The notes under the pieces: generated by a model
The model's input: only the letters and a program-made list of their open reading frames with translations
Told to the model about the DNA's origin: nothing
Databases searched by the model: none
In this document: positions 42,840-51,408 of the stretch, in pieces
Position numbering within the stretch: position 1 is the stretch's first letter
How the letters are laid out: each line of letters starts with the position of its first letter
Translations under genes and position numbers: made by a program
Source: Parafannyhessea umbonata
GTDB lineage: Bacteria; Actinomycetota; Coriobacteriia; Coriobacteriales; Atopobiaceae
Length of the DNA stretch: 64,000 bases
Reading direction: 5' to 3'
NCBI RefSeq assembly: GCF_012844235.1
Contig: NZ_JABAGR010000001.1
Coordinates: 124,001-188,000, forward strand

Positions 42840-43790
42840 TTATTCCGAGCCGATGGAGTACTCGCTATACAGGTTTGCCCTAAACGTAGGATCTGTAGCC
42901 GCGCGAACGATATCGTCTTGTCGCCCATCCTCGTTAAGACGTGCGACAAGCTTCGCAAGCCGCTCCTCGCCGACTGTCTGGCCTTCTTCGAGTCCGATCT
43001 TGCGACCCTCGTCCAAGCCCAGCTTGTGTCCCTCGTCGAGTCCCAGCTGGCGACCTTCCTCAAGGCCAAGCTTGCGGCCCTCTGCGAGACCGAGCTCGCG
43101 ACCCTTGTCGACATTGAGCTGATCCTTGATTGCCTGCACCATGAACTCAAGCCTCCATTTGCGGTTGTCGAGGACGTGCTCCACGGCCTCGTTGAGCCTT
43201 GAGGAGAGCTCTCCCGTGACCTTTCGAGAGGAAATGTAGTCAAGGAGCTCGTTAACCCGTGGGCCCTCCTGCGGTTCCGTGGGTGAAGTGGCTGCGAGAA
43301 AGATGGTGTGCACCCCGTCGTCTAGGCAGAGGTCTGGGTCGTCCTCGCAACGGCTTTGGAAAGAGTATACCCTGCGTCCCAGCCCAAATAAATCGAACCC
43401 GCAGATGAATATGACGTAGGAATCCCTGAGGGAGCGATAGGGGGCACCCCGGCTAATCTGGGAAAGGGCAAGCATTGCGTGATAGTAGCGCGAGCGCTGC
43501 GGAAGCTCGTGCGTGTCAGTTGCCTGCATCTCGACGCTGTAGACCGTTCCCCTGGCGTCACGGACGTAGACGTCAAGGCGTACGCCGTGTCCGTCTTCGG
43601 TTACGTCGATGGCATCCTGACGTCCAACGTACTCGATCTTCTCGATGTCAGTGGAGAGAATTGCCTCGAGCACCTCCTTGCAGAGGTCCTCATCAAGCAT
43701 CACCTTTCCGAAGACGAAGTCGTTCGCGATGGTGAGAGATTTCCAACGGACCTCGAGCTCCTGAACCAGATTTCTGACGTCCTGCTCCAT
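42840..43790 (-). CDS. Rpn-family PD-(D/E)XK nuclease / transposase-like protein
   Basis: About 316 residues. The PD-(D/E)XK core lies at about 50-165, with D73 (VRLDVYV) and E87-M-Q89 (YSVEMQ) as the likely metal-binding residues and the family phrase FKSLTIANDFVFGKVM-like at the start (WKSLTIANDFVFGKVM, 16-31). Residues 230-269 are five tandem octapeptides G-x-x-[LI]-G-L-x-E, then a degenerate sixth. I choose the ATG at 43790 (MEQDVRNL) because GAGAGGAG precedes it; the ATG at 43808 has no site. A LexA-type box lies 23 bp upstream. Rpn proteins are nucleases that promote RecA-independent recombination; no transposon ends are visible here. Confidence 0.8.
   Translation of the reverse strand: MEQDVRNLVQELEVRWKSLTIANDFVFGKVMLDEDLCKEVLEAILSTDIEKIEYVGRQDAIDVTEDGHGVRLDVYVRDARGTVYSVEMQATDTHELPQRSRYYHAMLALSQISRGAPYRSLRDSYVIFICGFDLFGLGRRVYSFQSRCEDDPDLCLDDGVHTIFLAATSPTEPQEGPRVNELLDYISSRKVTGELSSRLNEAVEHVLDNRKWRLEFMVQAIKDQLNVDKGRELGLAEGRKLGLEEGRQLGLDEGHKLGLDEGRKIGLEEGQTVGEERLAKLVARLNEDGRQDDIVRAATDPTFRANLYSEYSIGSE
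42974..43103 (-). repeat. 24-bp tandem repeats in the Rpn gene
   Basis: Five to six 24-base units encode G-x-x-[LI]-G-L-x-E. The nucleotide sequences differ at third positions, so the array is not freshly duplicated. Such repeats are common in this family's C-terminus and probably vary in number between strains. Confidence 0.75.
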
Positions 43791-43812
43791 GTGCGCGCTC
43801 CTCTCCATGAAT

Positions 43813-43826
43813 CGAACAAACGTTCT
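43813..43826. promoter_or_regulatory. LexA-type SOS box upstream of the Rpn gene
   Basis: CGAACAAACGTTCT has the core GAAC-N4-GTTC; with one flanking base on each side it matches TCGAAC-N4-GTTCGA of actinobacterial LexA boxes at all but two positions. It lies 23 bp ahead of the chosen start codon, between promoter and gene. Confidence 0.55.
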
Positions 43827-43840
43827 ATAGTTGAACTATA
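43826..43840. promoter_or_regulatory. Palindrome next to the Rpn LexA-type box
   Basis: TATAGTT-G-AACTATA is a perfect palindrome with a one-base centre, touching the LexA-type box. On the minus strand it includes TATAGT and TATAGA, plausible -10 elements, so it may be promoter rather than a second operator. Confidence 0.4.
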
Positions 43841-44046
43841 CCATGCCGTATACCCCTTTGCAACAGGGAATTTGCTGCAGATAAATGCAAGATAGTCAAG
43901 GCTCGGTCATTGCAGTGGGGACGTTTTCCGGCCAAATGTTTCCGCTTGGAGAAGCGGGGGGAGTTTTTCTCGACCTGCGTCCTACGCTGTGGCATATTGT
44001 CCATCAACGCATCCGTGTGGATGCGAATGTCTAAGGAGCGAAAGCG

Positions 44047-44148
44047 ATGACCAACGACTTCGTCGCATACAAGGACTTCACCGACCTCGCGGCCAGCCGC
44101 GTGGTACTTGGTGTCGTTTCCTCGCTCCTACTAGCGAGCGCGCGCTAG
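44047..44148 (+). CDS. Leader peptide of the leuA-ilvBNC operon (Val/Leu)
   Basis: A 33-residue open reading frame with an excellent AAGGAG site eight bases before the ATG. It begins MTNDFVAYKDFTDLAASR and then has VVLGVVSSLLLASAR, with four valines and four leucines close together just before the stop. Clusters of regulatory amino-acid codons before a terminator define ribosome-mediated attenuation. The peptide overlaps the first hairpin segments of the attenuator and ends 158 bp before leuA. Confidence 0.85.
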   Translation: MTNDFVAYKDFTDLAASRVVLGVVSSLLLASAR

Positions 44149-44223
44149 ACTGCACACAGGTTGCTGCTAGCGCGTAATGTTTGACCCGCCGGAACGTGGG
44201 TTTGGCGCTCGCATCCCTTTTTT
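44121..44223 (+). promoter_or_regulatory. Transcription attenuator of leuA-ilvBNC
   Basis: Four segments can pair in exclusive ways: segment 1 CTCGCT (44121-44126) with segment 2 AGCGAG (44133-44138); segment 2 CGCGCTAG (44141-44148) with segment 3 CTAGCGCG (44167-44174); segment 3 GCTAGCGC (44166-44173) with segment 4 GCGCTCGC (44205-44212) with one mismatch. Segment 4 is followed by ATCCC and six T's (44218-44223), a terminator. Stalling at the Val/Leu codons would free segment 2 to pair with 3 and prevent termination. Confidence 0.75.
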
Positions 44224-44306
44224 CACATAGCGCGGCGTCGGCTCTATCCGGTGGATGGTTGTTTGCGTATCTATTGACGTGCCACACCGTCCGAGAGGAG
44301 TCTTTC

Positions 44307-45842
44307 ATGACCCGCAAGATCAACATCTTCGACACCACATTGCGAGACGGCGAGCAGTCGCCTGGCGCATCGATGAACACCGAGGAGAAGCTCGTTATTG
44401 CCCAACAGCTGCTCAGGATGCACGTGGACGTAATCGAGGCCGGGTTCCCCATTTCGTCTCCCGGCGACTTCCGCTCTGTTCAGGAGATTGGGCGCCTGGC
44501 GGGTGACGATGCCGTGGTCGTCGGACTCACGCGAGCGGTGGACAAGGACATTGACCGCGCTGCCGAAGCCCTGAAGACCGCTAAGCGCCCCCGCATTCAC
44601 ACCGGTCTGGGCGTTTCTCCCCAGCATTTGCGCGAGAAGCTGCGCATTAGCGAGGACGAGTGCGTCGAGCGTGCGATTCACTGCGTCAAGTATGCGAAGA
44701 AGTACGTGGACGATGTCGAGTTCTACGCCGAGGACGCGGGCCGCGCGGACCAGAAGTTCCTGGAGCGCGTGATACAGGCGGCCGTAGACGCCGGCGCCAC
44801 CGTCGTGAACATTCCCGACACGACGGGATACCAGCTGCCTGACGACTTCGGTGCGCGAATCAAGGGCCTCGCGGACAACGTTCGCGGCATCGAGAACGTG
44901 ACCATCAGCGTGCACACCCACAACGACCTCGGCATGGCGACGGCGCTGGCGCTCGCCGGCGTGAAGAACGGTGCGACGCAGATCGAGTGCACGATTAACG
45001 GTCTTGGCGAGCGCGCAGGCAACACCGCCCTCGAAGAGGTCGTCATGGCCATAAAGATGCACGGCGACGAGCTCGACGCGCACACCGGCATCGTCACGCA
45101 GGAGCTCACGAGGGCGAGCCACCTCGTAAGCCGCATCACCGGCATGAACGTGCAGGCAAACAAGGCCATCGTCGGCTCCAACGCCTTCGCGCACTCCTCC
45201 GGGATCCATCAGGATGGCGTGCTGAAGGCGCGCGACACCTACGAGATTCTCGACCCCGCGGACGTTGGCGCGGCCGGTTCGGAAATCATCCTGAGCGCGC
45301 GCAGCGGTCACGCGGCATTGAAGCACCGTCTGGCGGAGCTGGGCTACACGTTCCCGGACGACGAGTTCGACGAGATCTATCAGCGCTTCCTGGAGATTGC
45401 GGACCAGAAGAAGGAAGTGTACGACGAGGACCTCGAGTCCATGGTGCAGGAGCGTCAGCGTGACGCATCCGCCATCTACACCCTCGATGCGCTCCAGGTC
45501 TCCTGCGGTGACCCGCTGGTCCCGACGGCAACGGCGACCATCAGCGACGAGTCGGGCGAGAAGCACGTGGTGTGCGCGACCGGCACCGGTCCCGTGGATG
45601 CCGCATACAAGGCGGTCGACCAGGTTGTCAGCGTCCACGGTGACCTGCAGGAGTTCTCTGTCAAGGCCGTCACGCGCGGCATCGACGCGCTGGGGGAGGT
45701 GACCGTACGCATCCAGGCCGAAGACGGTCGAGTATTCACCGGGCGAGGCTCTGACAACGACATCGTCGTATCTTCCGCGAAGGCATACGTTAACGCAATC
45801 AACCGCATGATTCAGACGCAGCGCTCGAACGAAGGAAAGTAG
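44307..45842 (+). CDS. leuA: 2-isopropylmalate synthase
   Basis: A 511-residue enzyme condensing acetyl-CoA with 2-oxoisovalerate, the first step to leucine. The catalytic TIM barrel has [15 protein letters not shown] (D9, R13) and the metal motif H203-T-H205-N-D ([10 protein letters not shown]). The C-terminal domain (about 380-511) is the leucine-sensing dimer domain. The ATG at 44307 follows GAGAGGAG. It is the first structural gene after the Val/Leu attenuator and its stop is one base from ilvB. A GGGCGAGAAGCAC element at 45554 encodes part of a loop in the regulatory domain (ESGEKHVV). Confidence 0.95.
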   Translation: MTRKINIFDTTLRDGEQSPGASMNTEEKLVIAQQLLRMHVDVIEAGFPISSPGDFRSVQEIGRLAGDDAVVVGLTRAVDKDIDRAAEALKTAKRPRIHTGLGVSPQHLREKLRISEDECVERAIHCVKYAKKYVDDVEFYAEDAGRADQKFLERVIQAAVDAGATVVNIPDTTGYQLPDDFGARIKGLADNVRGIENVTISVHTHNDLGMATALALAGVKNGATQIECTINGLGERAGNTALEEVVMAIKMHGDELDAHTGIVTQELTRASHLVSRITGMNVQANKAIVGSNAFAHSSGIHQDGVLKARDTYEILDPADVGAAGSEIILSARSGHAALKHRLAELGYTFPDDEFDEIYQRFLEIADQKKEVYDEDLESMVQERQRDASAIYTLDALQVSCGDPLVPTATATISDESGEKHVVCATGTGPVDAAYKAVDQVVSVHGDLQEFSVKAVTRGIDALGEVTVRIQAEDGRVFTGRGSDNDIVVSSAKAYVNAINRMIQTQRSNEGK

Positions 45843-45843
45843 T

Positions 45844-47556
45844 ATGAGGCGAATCTCTGGCGCACAGGGCATTGTCGAGACCCTCGTCTCCGAGGGCGTC
45901 GACACCGTGTTTGGCTATCCGGGCGGGACCGTGCTCGAGCTCTTCGACGCTCTCTACGACGCCACGGACAAGATCAGGGTCATCGAGCCGACGCACGAGC
46001 AGCATGGCTGTCATTCGGCGGACGGCTACGCTCGCGCGACCGGAAAGACGGGCGTCGTGATCGCAACCTCTGGTCCGGGTGCAACAAACCTCGTGACGGG
46101 CATCGCCACGGCGTACCTGGACTCCGTACCGCTGGTGGCCATCACGGGCAATGTCTCGAACCAGATGATCGGGACGGACGCGTTCCAGGAGCTCGACATC
46201 ACGGGCGTCACGCTGCCTATCACGAAGCACAACTACTTCGTGCGCGATGCGAGCCGCCTGCAGGAGGTGCTGCGCGAGGCGTTCCGGCTTGCGAACTCCG
46301 GCAGGCGGGGACCCGTCCTCGTGGACATTCCCGCCGACGTCCAGCGCACGATGATTGACTGGCAGGATGCGGAGCCGCTTCCCGCCGTAGAGCCTCCCCG
46401 TGCGTCCAGAGATGAGCTTGAGGCTGCTGCCACAGCTATAAACAGGTCTCGCAGACCGTTCGTGTACTTTGGCGGCGGAGCCGTCTGGAGCGGCGCGTCG
46501 CAAGAGATCGTCGACTTCGCAAAGAAGATCGGAGCTCCCATAGGGTGCTCGCTCATGGGCGTCTCGGGTGTCCCGACGGACGCACCCGGCTTCCTGGGCA
46601 TGGAGGGCATGCACGGGCACTTTGCCAGTACGAGGGCGATGTACGAGTGCGACTGCCTGATCGCTCTGGGGGCCCGCTTCAACGACAGGTCTACGGGCGA
46701 CCGTACGAAGTTCGCTCCGAGTGGCAAGGTCGTGCACGTGGACGTCGACTCGTCCGAGTTCTCGAAGAGCCTGGAGGACCAGGTAGAGGTCAAGAGCGAC
46801 GTGCGTGCCTTCCTGGAGGACGTGGCCGAGCTCATAGAGCCCAATACCCACGAGGAGTGGGTGCGTCACGTGCGAGAGCTTCGTGCACAGGAGCGCGGCT
46901 ACGCGGACTACCGAGAAGGGCTGACCCCAAAGAACGTGATGGAGGCCATAGATGCGGCGCGTTCCGAGGACATGGCGGTCGTGACCGACGTTGGTCAGCA
47001 CCAGATGTGGGCGGCGCAGTATCTGCGCTTCGCGAAGCCGAGGACGTTCATCACCTCTGGCGGTCTGGGCACCATGGGCTTTGGCCTCGGGGCGGCGAAC
47101 GGGGTTGCGCTTGCGACTGGTAGGCCCTCCATCCTGGTGACTGGCGACGGGTCCTTCGCCATGGACATGGCGGAGATGATCACAGCGGCGGACAACCACA
47201 TACCCGTGTGCATCGTGCTATTGAATAACGGTGTGCTCGGCATGGTCCGTCAGATGCAGTCGCTCTTCAAGGAGCAGCGCTATTCCATGACCACCTTGAG
47301 GCATGGCGGCGCCGACTTCTGCGCCATTGCGCGTGGGATGGGGGCCGAGGCGACGAGGGTCCAGACGATCGAGGAGCTCTCCGAGGCCCTGGATCGGGCA
47401 CTTCTCGCCCAGGGCGACCCGACGACGGCAGGGCCGAAGCTCATTGAGGTGCCGATAGACAAGGACGAGTTCGTTACGCCCGTTTTGCGGATTGGGGCGT
47501 CCATGGACGAGCTGATCGTGAACATGGACGACGTTCGCGCCAGGATGGGGAGGTAG
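45844..47556 (+). CDS. ilvB: Acetolactate synthase large subunit 1
   Basis: A 570-residue thiamine diphosphate enzyme forming acetolactate (valine/leucine path) or acetohydroxybutyrate (isoleucine path). Motifs are FGYPGGTVLELFDAL, the catalytic glutamate in IEPTHEQHGCHSADGYARATG, SGPGATN and the ThDP-binding GDGSFAMDMAEMITAADNHIPVCIVLLNN. FAD/quaternary-structure regions are of the usual length. It lies one base after leuA and four bases before the small subunit ilvN, so the holoenzyme is encoded together. It is under the Val/Leu attenuator. A second large subunit occurs at 49636. Confidence 0.95.
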   Translation: MRRISGAQGIVETLVSEGVDTVFGYPGGTVLELFDALYDATDKIRVIEPTHEQHGCHSADGYARATGKTGVVIATSGPGATNLVTGIATAYLDSVPLVAITGNVSNQMIGTDAFQELDITGVTLPITKHNYFVRDASRLQEVLREAFRLANSGRRGPVLVDIPADVQRTMIDWQDAEPLPAVEPPRASRDELEAAATAINRSRRPFVYFGGGAVWSGASQEIVDFAKKIGAPIGCSLMGVSGVPTDAPGFLGMEGMHGHFASTRAMYECDCLIALGARFNDRSTGDRTKFAPSGKVVHVDVDSSEFSKSLEDQVEVKSDVRAFLEDVAELIEPNTHEEWVRHVRELRAQERGYADYREGLTPKNVMEAIDAARSEDMAVVTDVGQHQMWAAQYLRFAKPRTFITSGGLGTMGFGLGAANGVALATGRPSILVTGDGSFAMDMAEMITAADNHIPVCIVLLNNGVLGMVRQMQSLFKEQRYSMTTLRHGGADFCAIARGMGAEATRVQTIEELSEALDRALLAQGDPTTAGPKLIEVPIDKDEFVTPVLRIGASMDELIVNMDDVRARMGR

Positions 47557-47560
47557 GCGG

Positions 47561-48067
47561 ATGACCACGTACAACATCGCCATCATGGTCAGGAACGAGT
47601 ACGGCGTCCTCAATCGCGTTACCAGCATGTTCAGGCGCAGGCAGTTCAACATCCTGAGCCTGACGGTCTCCGAGACCGAGACGGAGCGGCTGAGCCGCAT
47701 TACGGTGCAGTACGAGGGCGAGGAGCGCTCGAAGCGCCAACTGGTGGCACAGCTTGCCAAGCTGCCCGACGTCATCTCGTGGAAGGAGTTCGACCCGGAG
47801 GACTCCATCAGCTGCGAGCTGCTGCTCATCAAGATGGCGAACCGCAACGAGACGAGATCGCAGGTGCTTGACGCTGCGGATGCGTTCAGGGCGAAGATCG
47901 TGGACTACACCCGCGACTCCATCGTCTTCAGGATTGCCGGGGGAAGCAGGCGCATCGACAACTTCATTGACCTGATGCGCGACTTCGAGATTCTCGAGGT
48001 GTGTCGCACGGGGGTCGTGAGCCTGGAGCGCGGCCCGAGCGTGATGAGGGACGTGGCGAGCGTCTAG
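47561..48067 (+). CDS. ilvN: Acetolactate synthase small (regulatory) subunit
   Basis: A 168-residue regulatory subunit with an N-terminal ACT domain (TYNIAIMVRNEYGVLNRVTSMFRRRQFNILSLTV-like, about 3-78) that binds valine for feedback inhibition, and a C-terminal ALS_ss_C domain. GGGGAGG precedes the ATG. It is the only small subunit in the window and may serve both large subunits. Confidence 0.93.
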   Translation: MTTYNIAIMVRNEYGVLNRVTSMFRRRQFNILSLTVSETETERLSRITVQYEGEERSKRQLVAQLAKLPDVISWKEFDPEDSISCELLLIKMANRNETRSQVLDAADAFRAKIVDYTRDSIVFRIAGGSRRIDNFIDLMRDFEILEVCRTGVVSLERGPSVMRDVASV

Positions 48068-48191
48068 GCGCGATTTGAAGGAAATGTGCCACACATCGCA
48101 AGCGTGTTAACAAAGGGAGACCCAGACTCCCCATGGGAGCCTCTGTCACATAGAGTTTCCGTACCGTCCATCAAGCGAAAGGAAAGAACAG

Positions 48192-49211
48192 ATGGCATTC
48201 AGGATGTTCCACGAGCAGGACTGCGACGTCAGCAAGCTCGACGGCAAGAAGGTCGCAATCATTGGCTACGGCTCTCAGGGTCACGCGCACGCGCTGAACC
48301 TGAAGGATTCCGGCGTGGACGTGAAGGTTGGTCTGCGCCCCGGTTCCAAGTCCAAGGCGAAGGCCGAGAAGCAGGGCATCGAGGTCGTCTCCAACGCCGA
48401 GGCCGCCAAGTGGGCCGACATCATCATGATCCTGATCAACGACGAGTATCAGGCCAAGATGTACAAGGAGGACATCGAGCCGAACCTCGCACCGGGCAAG
48501 ACCATCGCCTTCGCGCACGGCTTCAACATCCACTACGGCTGCATCACCGTCCGCCCGGACTGCAACGTGATCATGGTCGCTCCCAAGGCTCCCGGTCACA
48601 CCGTCCGCTCCACCTATCTCGAGGGCAAGGGCACCCCGTGCCTGGTCTGCGCCCACCAGGACGCCACCGGCGACGCGTTCGACCTCGCCCTGGCCTACGG
48701 TGCCGCCATCGGCGGAGCCCGCGCTGCGCTTCTCGAGACCGATTTCAGGACCGAGACCGAGACTGACCTCTTTGGCGAGCAGAACGTCCTCTGCGGCGGC
48801 GTGACCGACCTGATGGAGGCTGGCTTCAACACGCTGGTCGAGGCGGGCTACGATCCTCGCAACGCCTACTTCGAGTGCATCCACGAGATGAAGCTGATCG
48901 TCGACCTCATCTACGAGAGCGGCTTCGCCGGCATGCGCTCCTCCATCTCCAACACCGCTGAGTACGGCGACTACACCGCCGGCCCGCACGTGATCACCGA
49001 GGCCGCCAAGGAGGGCATGCGCTACAACCTGAAGCGCATCCAGAACGGCGAGTTCGCCAAGGAGTTCCTGCTTGACATGTCCGAGGAGAGCCACCAGGTC
49101 CACTTCAAGGCGATGCGTCGCCAGCAGGCCGAGACCCTGATGGAGGAGACCGGCAAGAAGATTCGCGCACTGTATGCGTGGAACGACGAGGACAAGCTCC
49201 TGAACAACTAG
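48192..49211 (+). CDS. ilvC: Ketol-acid reductoisomerase
   Basis: A 339-residue class I enzyme. The NADPH Rossmann motif is IIGYGSQGHAHALNL (about 23-37), followed by MVAPKAPGHTVRS and, in the helical knot domain, metal/substrate residues in TDLFGEQNVLCGG and AYFECIHEMKLIVDLIYE. It converts acetolactate/acetohydroxybutyrate to dihydroxy acids. It lies 124 bp after ilvN; the gap has a small hairpin (CTCCC/GGGAG near 48130) and could hold an internal promoter. A terminator follows at 49253. Confidence 0.96.
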   Translation: MAFRMFHEQDCDVSKLDGKKVAIIGYGSQGHAHALNLKDSGVDVKVGLRPGSKSKAKAEKQGIEVVSNAEAAKWADIIMILINDEYQAKMYKEDIEPNLAPGKTIAFAHGFNIHYGCITVRPDCNVIMVAPKAPGHTVRSTYLEGKGTPCLVCAHQDATGDAFDLALAYGAAIGGARAALLETDFRTETETDLFGEQNVLCGGVTDLMEAGFNTLVEAGYDPRNAYFECIHEMKLIVDLIYESGFAGMRSSISNTAEYGDYTAGPHVITEAAKEGMRYNLKRIQNGEFAKEFLLDMSEESHQVHFKAMRRQQAETLMEETGKKIRALYAWNDEDKLLNN

Positions 49212-49252
49212 GGATTTCCCGACGGTCGGATCGACTGCGAGAAAAGCGTGGG

Positions 49253-49290
49253 GACACGGCTTGGGCATCTGTCCTGGGCCGCGTCTTTTT
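49253..49290 (+). terminator. Intrinsic terminator after ilvC
   Basis: GACACGGC (49253-49260) pairs with GCCGCGTC (49278-49285) with one mismatch, followed by five T's. It ends the leuA-ilvBNC unit. The stretch from here to 49439 shows no gene and no promoter I could place with confidence. Confidence 0.65.
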
Positions 49291-49439
49291 AGGCATCAAC
49301 CTGCTGAAATGCTACTTGCTTGATTGCAATGCAACCACTTTGTTACGAGCGCACGGCATCTCTGGAGAAGCGTGCCGTGGTGTGCAAATATAGGGACTCA
49401 CGGTTCGTAACGATTCAGACGTTTGGAGGAGGATGTCCG

Positions 49440-49508
49440 ATGACAGAGGCAAGATCTAACGCTCGCGGACGCATGAACTTCTCCGCTGAAATCCTAGCTA
49501 TTATTTAG
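49440..49508 (+). CDS. Leader peptide of the ilvB2 operon (Ile)
   Basis: A 22-residue open reading frame with GGAGGAGG upstream of its ATG. It reads MTEARSNARGRMNFSAEILAII: three isoleucines and one leucine in the last six residues, two of them directly before the stop. Position and composition suit an isoleucine-sensing attenuation leader for the following ilvB2-ilvA operon. Confidence 0.8.
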   Translation: MTEARSNARGRMNFSAEILAII

Positions 49509-49578
49509 TTGCAGCCTCTTTTTACAAAGGGGGTTGCAACGCATATGGGTCTTCGCCAGGGGCGGGGACTCTTTTTTT
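49508..49578 (+). terminator. Attenuator hairpins of the ilvB2 operon
   Basis: The first hairpin pairs GTTGCA (49508-49513) with TGCAAC (49535-49540), extended by CCTCTTT with AAAGGGG. The second pairs GTCTTCGCC (49549-49557) with GGCGGGGAC (49561-49569), two G-T pairs, and is followed by T-C and seven T's, a strong intrinsic terminator. It ends 57 bases before ilvB2. Which upstream segment disrupts the terminator is not obvious by eye. Confidence 0.75.
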
Positions 49579-49635
49579 AGACGTCAGACAAGGCTCGAGG
49601 AAGCGACGCGACAGGGCAAAAAGGGAAGGGGACCG

Positions 49636-51354
49636 ATGGAACTGCAGCTGACAGGGGCTCAGATTCTGCTGGAATGCCTCAAGGAGCAGGGAGTGGACAC
49701 CGTCTTTGGGTATCCTGGCGGCACGATCCTGGACGTGTACGACGCTCTGTACCAGACGAGCGGCATCAACCACTATCTTGTGAGCCACGAGCAGGGCGCC
49801 GCTCACGCCGCGGACGGCTACGCGCGCTCCACGGGGCGCGTTGGCGTGTGCTTTGCGACGTCCGGCCCTGGCGCCACGAACCTGACGACCGGCATCGCGA
49901 CCGCAATGGCGGACAGCTCTCCTGTGGTTGCCATCAGCTGCAACGTCACCTCCCAGCTTCTGGGCAAGAACTCGTTCCAGGAGGTCGACAGCACCGCGGT
50001 CATGAAGCCGATCACGAAATGGACGCACCAGGTGTCCGACGTGAGCGAGCTCGCCTCCGTCGTGCGCGCGGCGTTCTTGGTGGCGCGTTCCGGCAGGCCG
50101 GGTCCCGTTTTCCTGGACATCACGAAGGACGTCACCCAGACGTTTACCTCGTACGCGCCCGTCCACCTCTCCGAGCACCTCTCGCACCTTGCCCCCGGTC
50201 TTCTGCCCGACGAGCTTCGCGCCTCGCTTGAGCCACCCGCGGTCGACGCGGCGGACGTAGACGAGGTCGTTCAGATGGTGCTGGAGTCGAAGCGCCCGAT
50301 GATCATCTGCGGCGGCGGTGTGGTGCGCAGCAGGGCCAACGGCGAACTCAACCGCTTTGCGAACCAGATCGATGCGCCCGTTGCCATCACGGTCATGGGC
50401 GGTGGCGGCTTCAGGGGACGCGATTCCCTGACCACGGGCATGATCGGCATGCATGGCTCCCAGGCCTCGAACATGGCCGTCGACAACTGCGACCTGCTGC
50501 TGGCGCTTGGCTGCAGGTTCTCGGATCGCATCGCCCTCAAGCCTGACACGTTTGCCTCGAAGGCGAAGATCGTCCAGATCGACATCGACCCGTCCGAGAT
50601 CGGCAAGAACGTCCACTGCGAGAAGGGCATCCAGGGCGACGTGCGCCAGGTGCTCCAGCTGCTGCTCAAGCGACTCGAGTCCGCGGGGCAGCTCGACCAC
50701 TCCGAGTGGAAGGAGTTCGTGTTCTCGTATCCCACCGAGACGGTGTACGACGAGGAGGAGGGCCACCTCACTCCGAAGCAGGTGGACGACGTAGTCGCGC
50801 GTCTGTGCCCGCAGGACACCATCGTCACGACGGATGTCGGCCAGCACCAGATGTGGGCGATTCAGCACTTCCACTACGACTATCCGGGCCAGCTGCTCAC
50901 GTCCGGCGGCTTCGGCACCATGGGCTTCGGTCTGGGCGCTGCCATCGGCGCGCAGGTGGGCAACCCCACGAAGCGCGTCATCCACGTCACGGGCGACGGC
51001 TCGTTCCGCATGAACTGCATCGAGCTCGCGACCGAGGAGCACTACAAGCTGCCCATCATCACCATCATCTACGACAACGAGGTCCTGGGCATGGTGCATC
51101 AGTGGCAGACGCTCATCTACAACGGCCACTACTCCCAGACGAACCTTGACAGGCCGCCCTCGTGGCCGGACCTGGCACGCGCCTACGGCCTGGACGGCAG
51201 GCGCGTCTCGACCGTCGCGGACTTCGAGGCGGCGCTGCGCGAGGCGCTCGACTGCGGTCACGGCTACGTGATCGACGTGGTGCTCGACCGCGACGAGATG
51301 GTGCGCCCCATGGTCCCCGGCGGACAGCACATCACGAACTTCCTCGCGGTCTAG
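49636..51354 (+). CDS. ilvB2: Acetolactate synthase large subunit 2
   Basis: A 572-residue second large subunit. It has FGYPGGTILDVYDALYQ, the catalytic glutamate region VSHEQGAAHAADGYARSTG, SGPGATN and the ThDP motif GDGSFRMNCIELATEEHYKLPIITIIYDN. It is clearly diverged from the copy at 45844, so it is not a recent duplication. The ATG at 49636 (MELQLTGAQ) follows AAGGGG; the longer frame to 49534 overlaps the attenuator. Placement behind an Ile leader and before threonine deaminase suggests a role in acetohydroxybutyrate formation. No small subunit follows; it may use IlvN. Confidence 0.92.
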   Translation: MELQLTGAQILLECLKEQGVDTVFGYPGGTILDVYDALYQTSGINHYLVSHEQGAAHAADGYARSTGRVGVCFATSGPGATNLTTGIATAMADSSPVVAISCNVTSQLLGKNSFQEVDSTAVMKPITKWTHQVSDVSELASVVRAAFLVARSGRPGPVFLDITKDVTQTFTSYAPVHLSEHLSHLAPGLLPDELRASLEPPAVDAADVDEVVQMVLESKRPMIICGGGVVRSRANGELNRFANQIDAPVAITVMGGGGFRGRDSLTTGMIGMHGSQASNMAVDNCDLLLALGCRFSDRIALKPDTFASKAKIVQIDIDPSEIGKNVHCEKGIQGDVRQVLQLLLKRLESAGQLDHSEWKEFVFSYPTETVYDEEEGHLTPKQVDDVVARLCPQDTIVTTDVGQHQMWAIQHFHYDYPGQLLTSGGFGTMGFGLGAAIGAQVGNPTKRVIHVTGDGSFRMNCIELATEEHYKLPIITIIYDNEVLGMVHQWQTLIYNGHYSQTNLDRPPSWPDLARAYGLDGRRVSTVADFEAALREALDCGHGYVIDVVLDRDEMVRPMVPGGQHITNFLAV

Positions 51355-51408
51355 CAGGCTGCGACGCGCAGGAAAGCCCAAGCCCAAACCCAAGAAAGGA
51401 ACCTCAGG

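Noticed and set aside
42974-43103. CRISPR array
   Set aside because: The 24-bp units are contiguous, in frame and have no spacers; they encode protein repeats.
42840-43790. The Rpn gene as part of an insertion sequence
   Set aside because: No terminal inverted repeats or target duplications were seen around it; Rpn proteins are commonly encoded without mobile elements.
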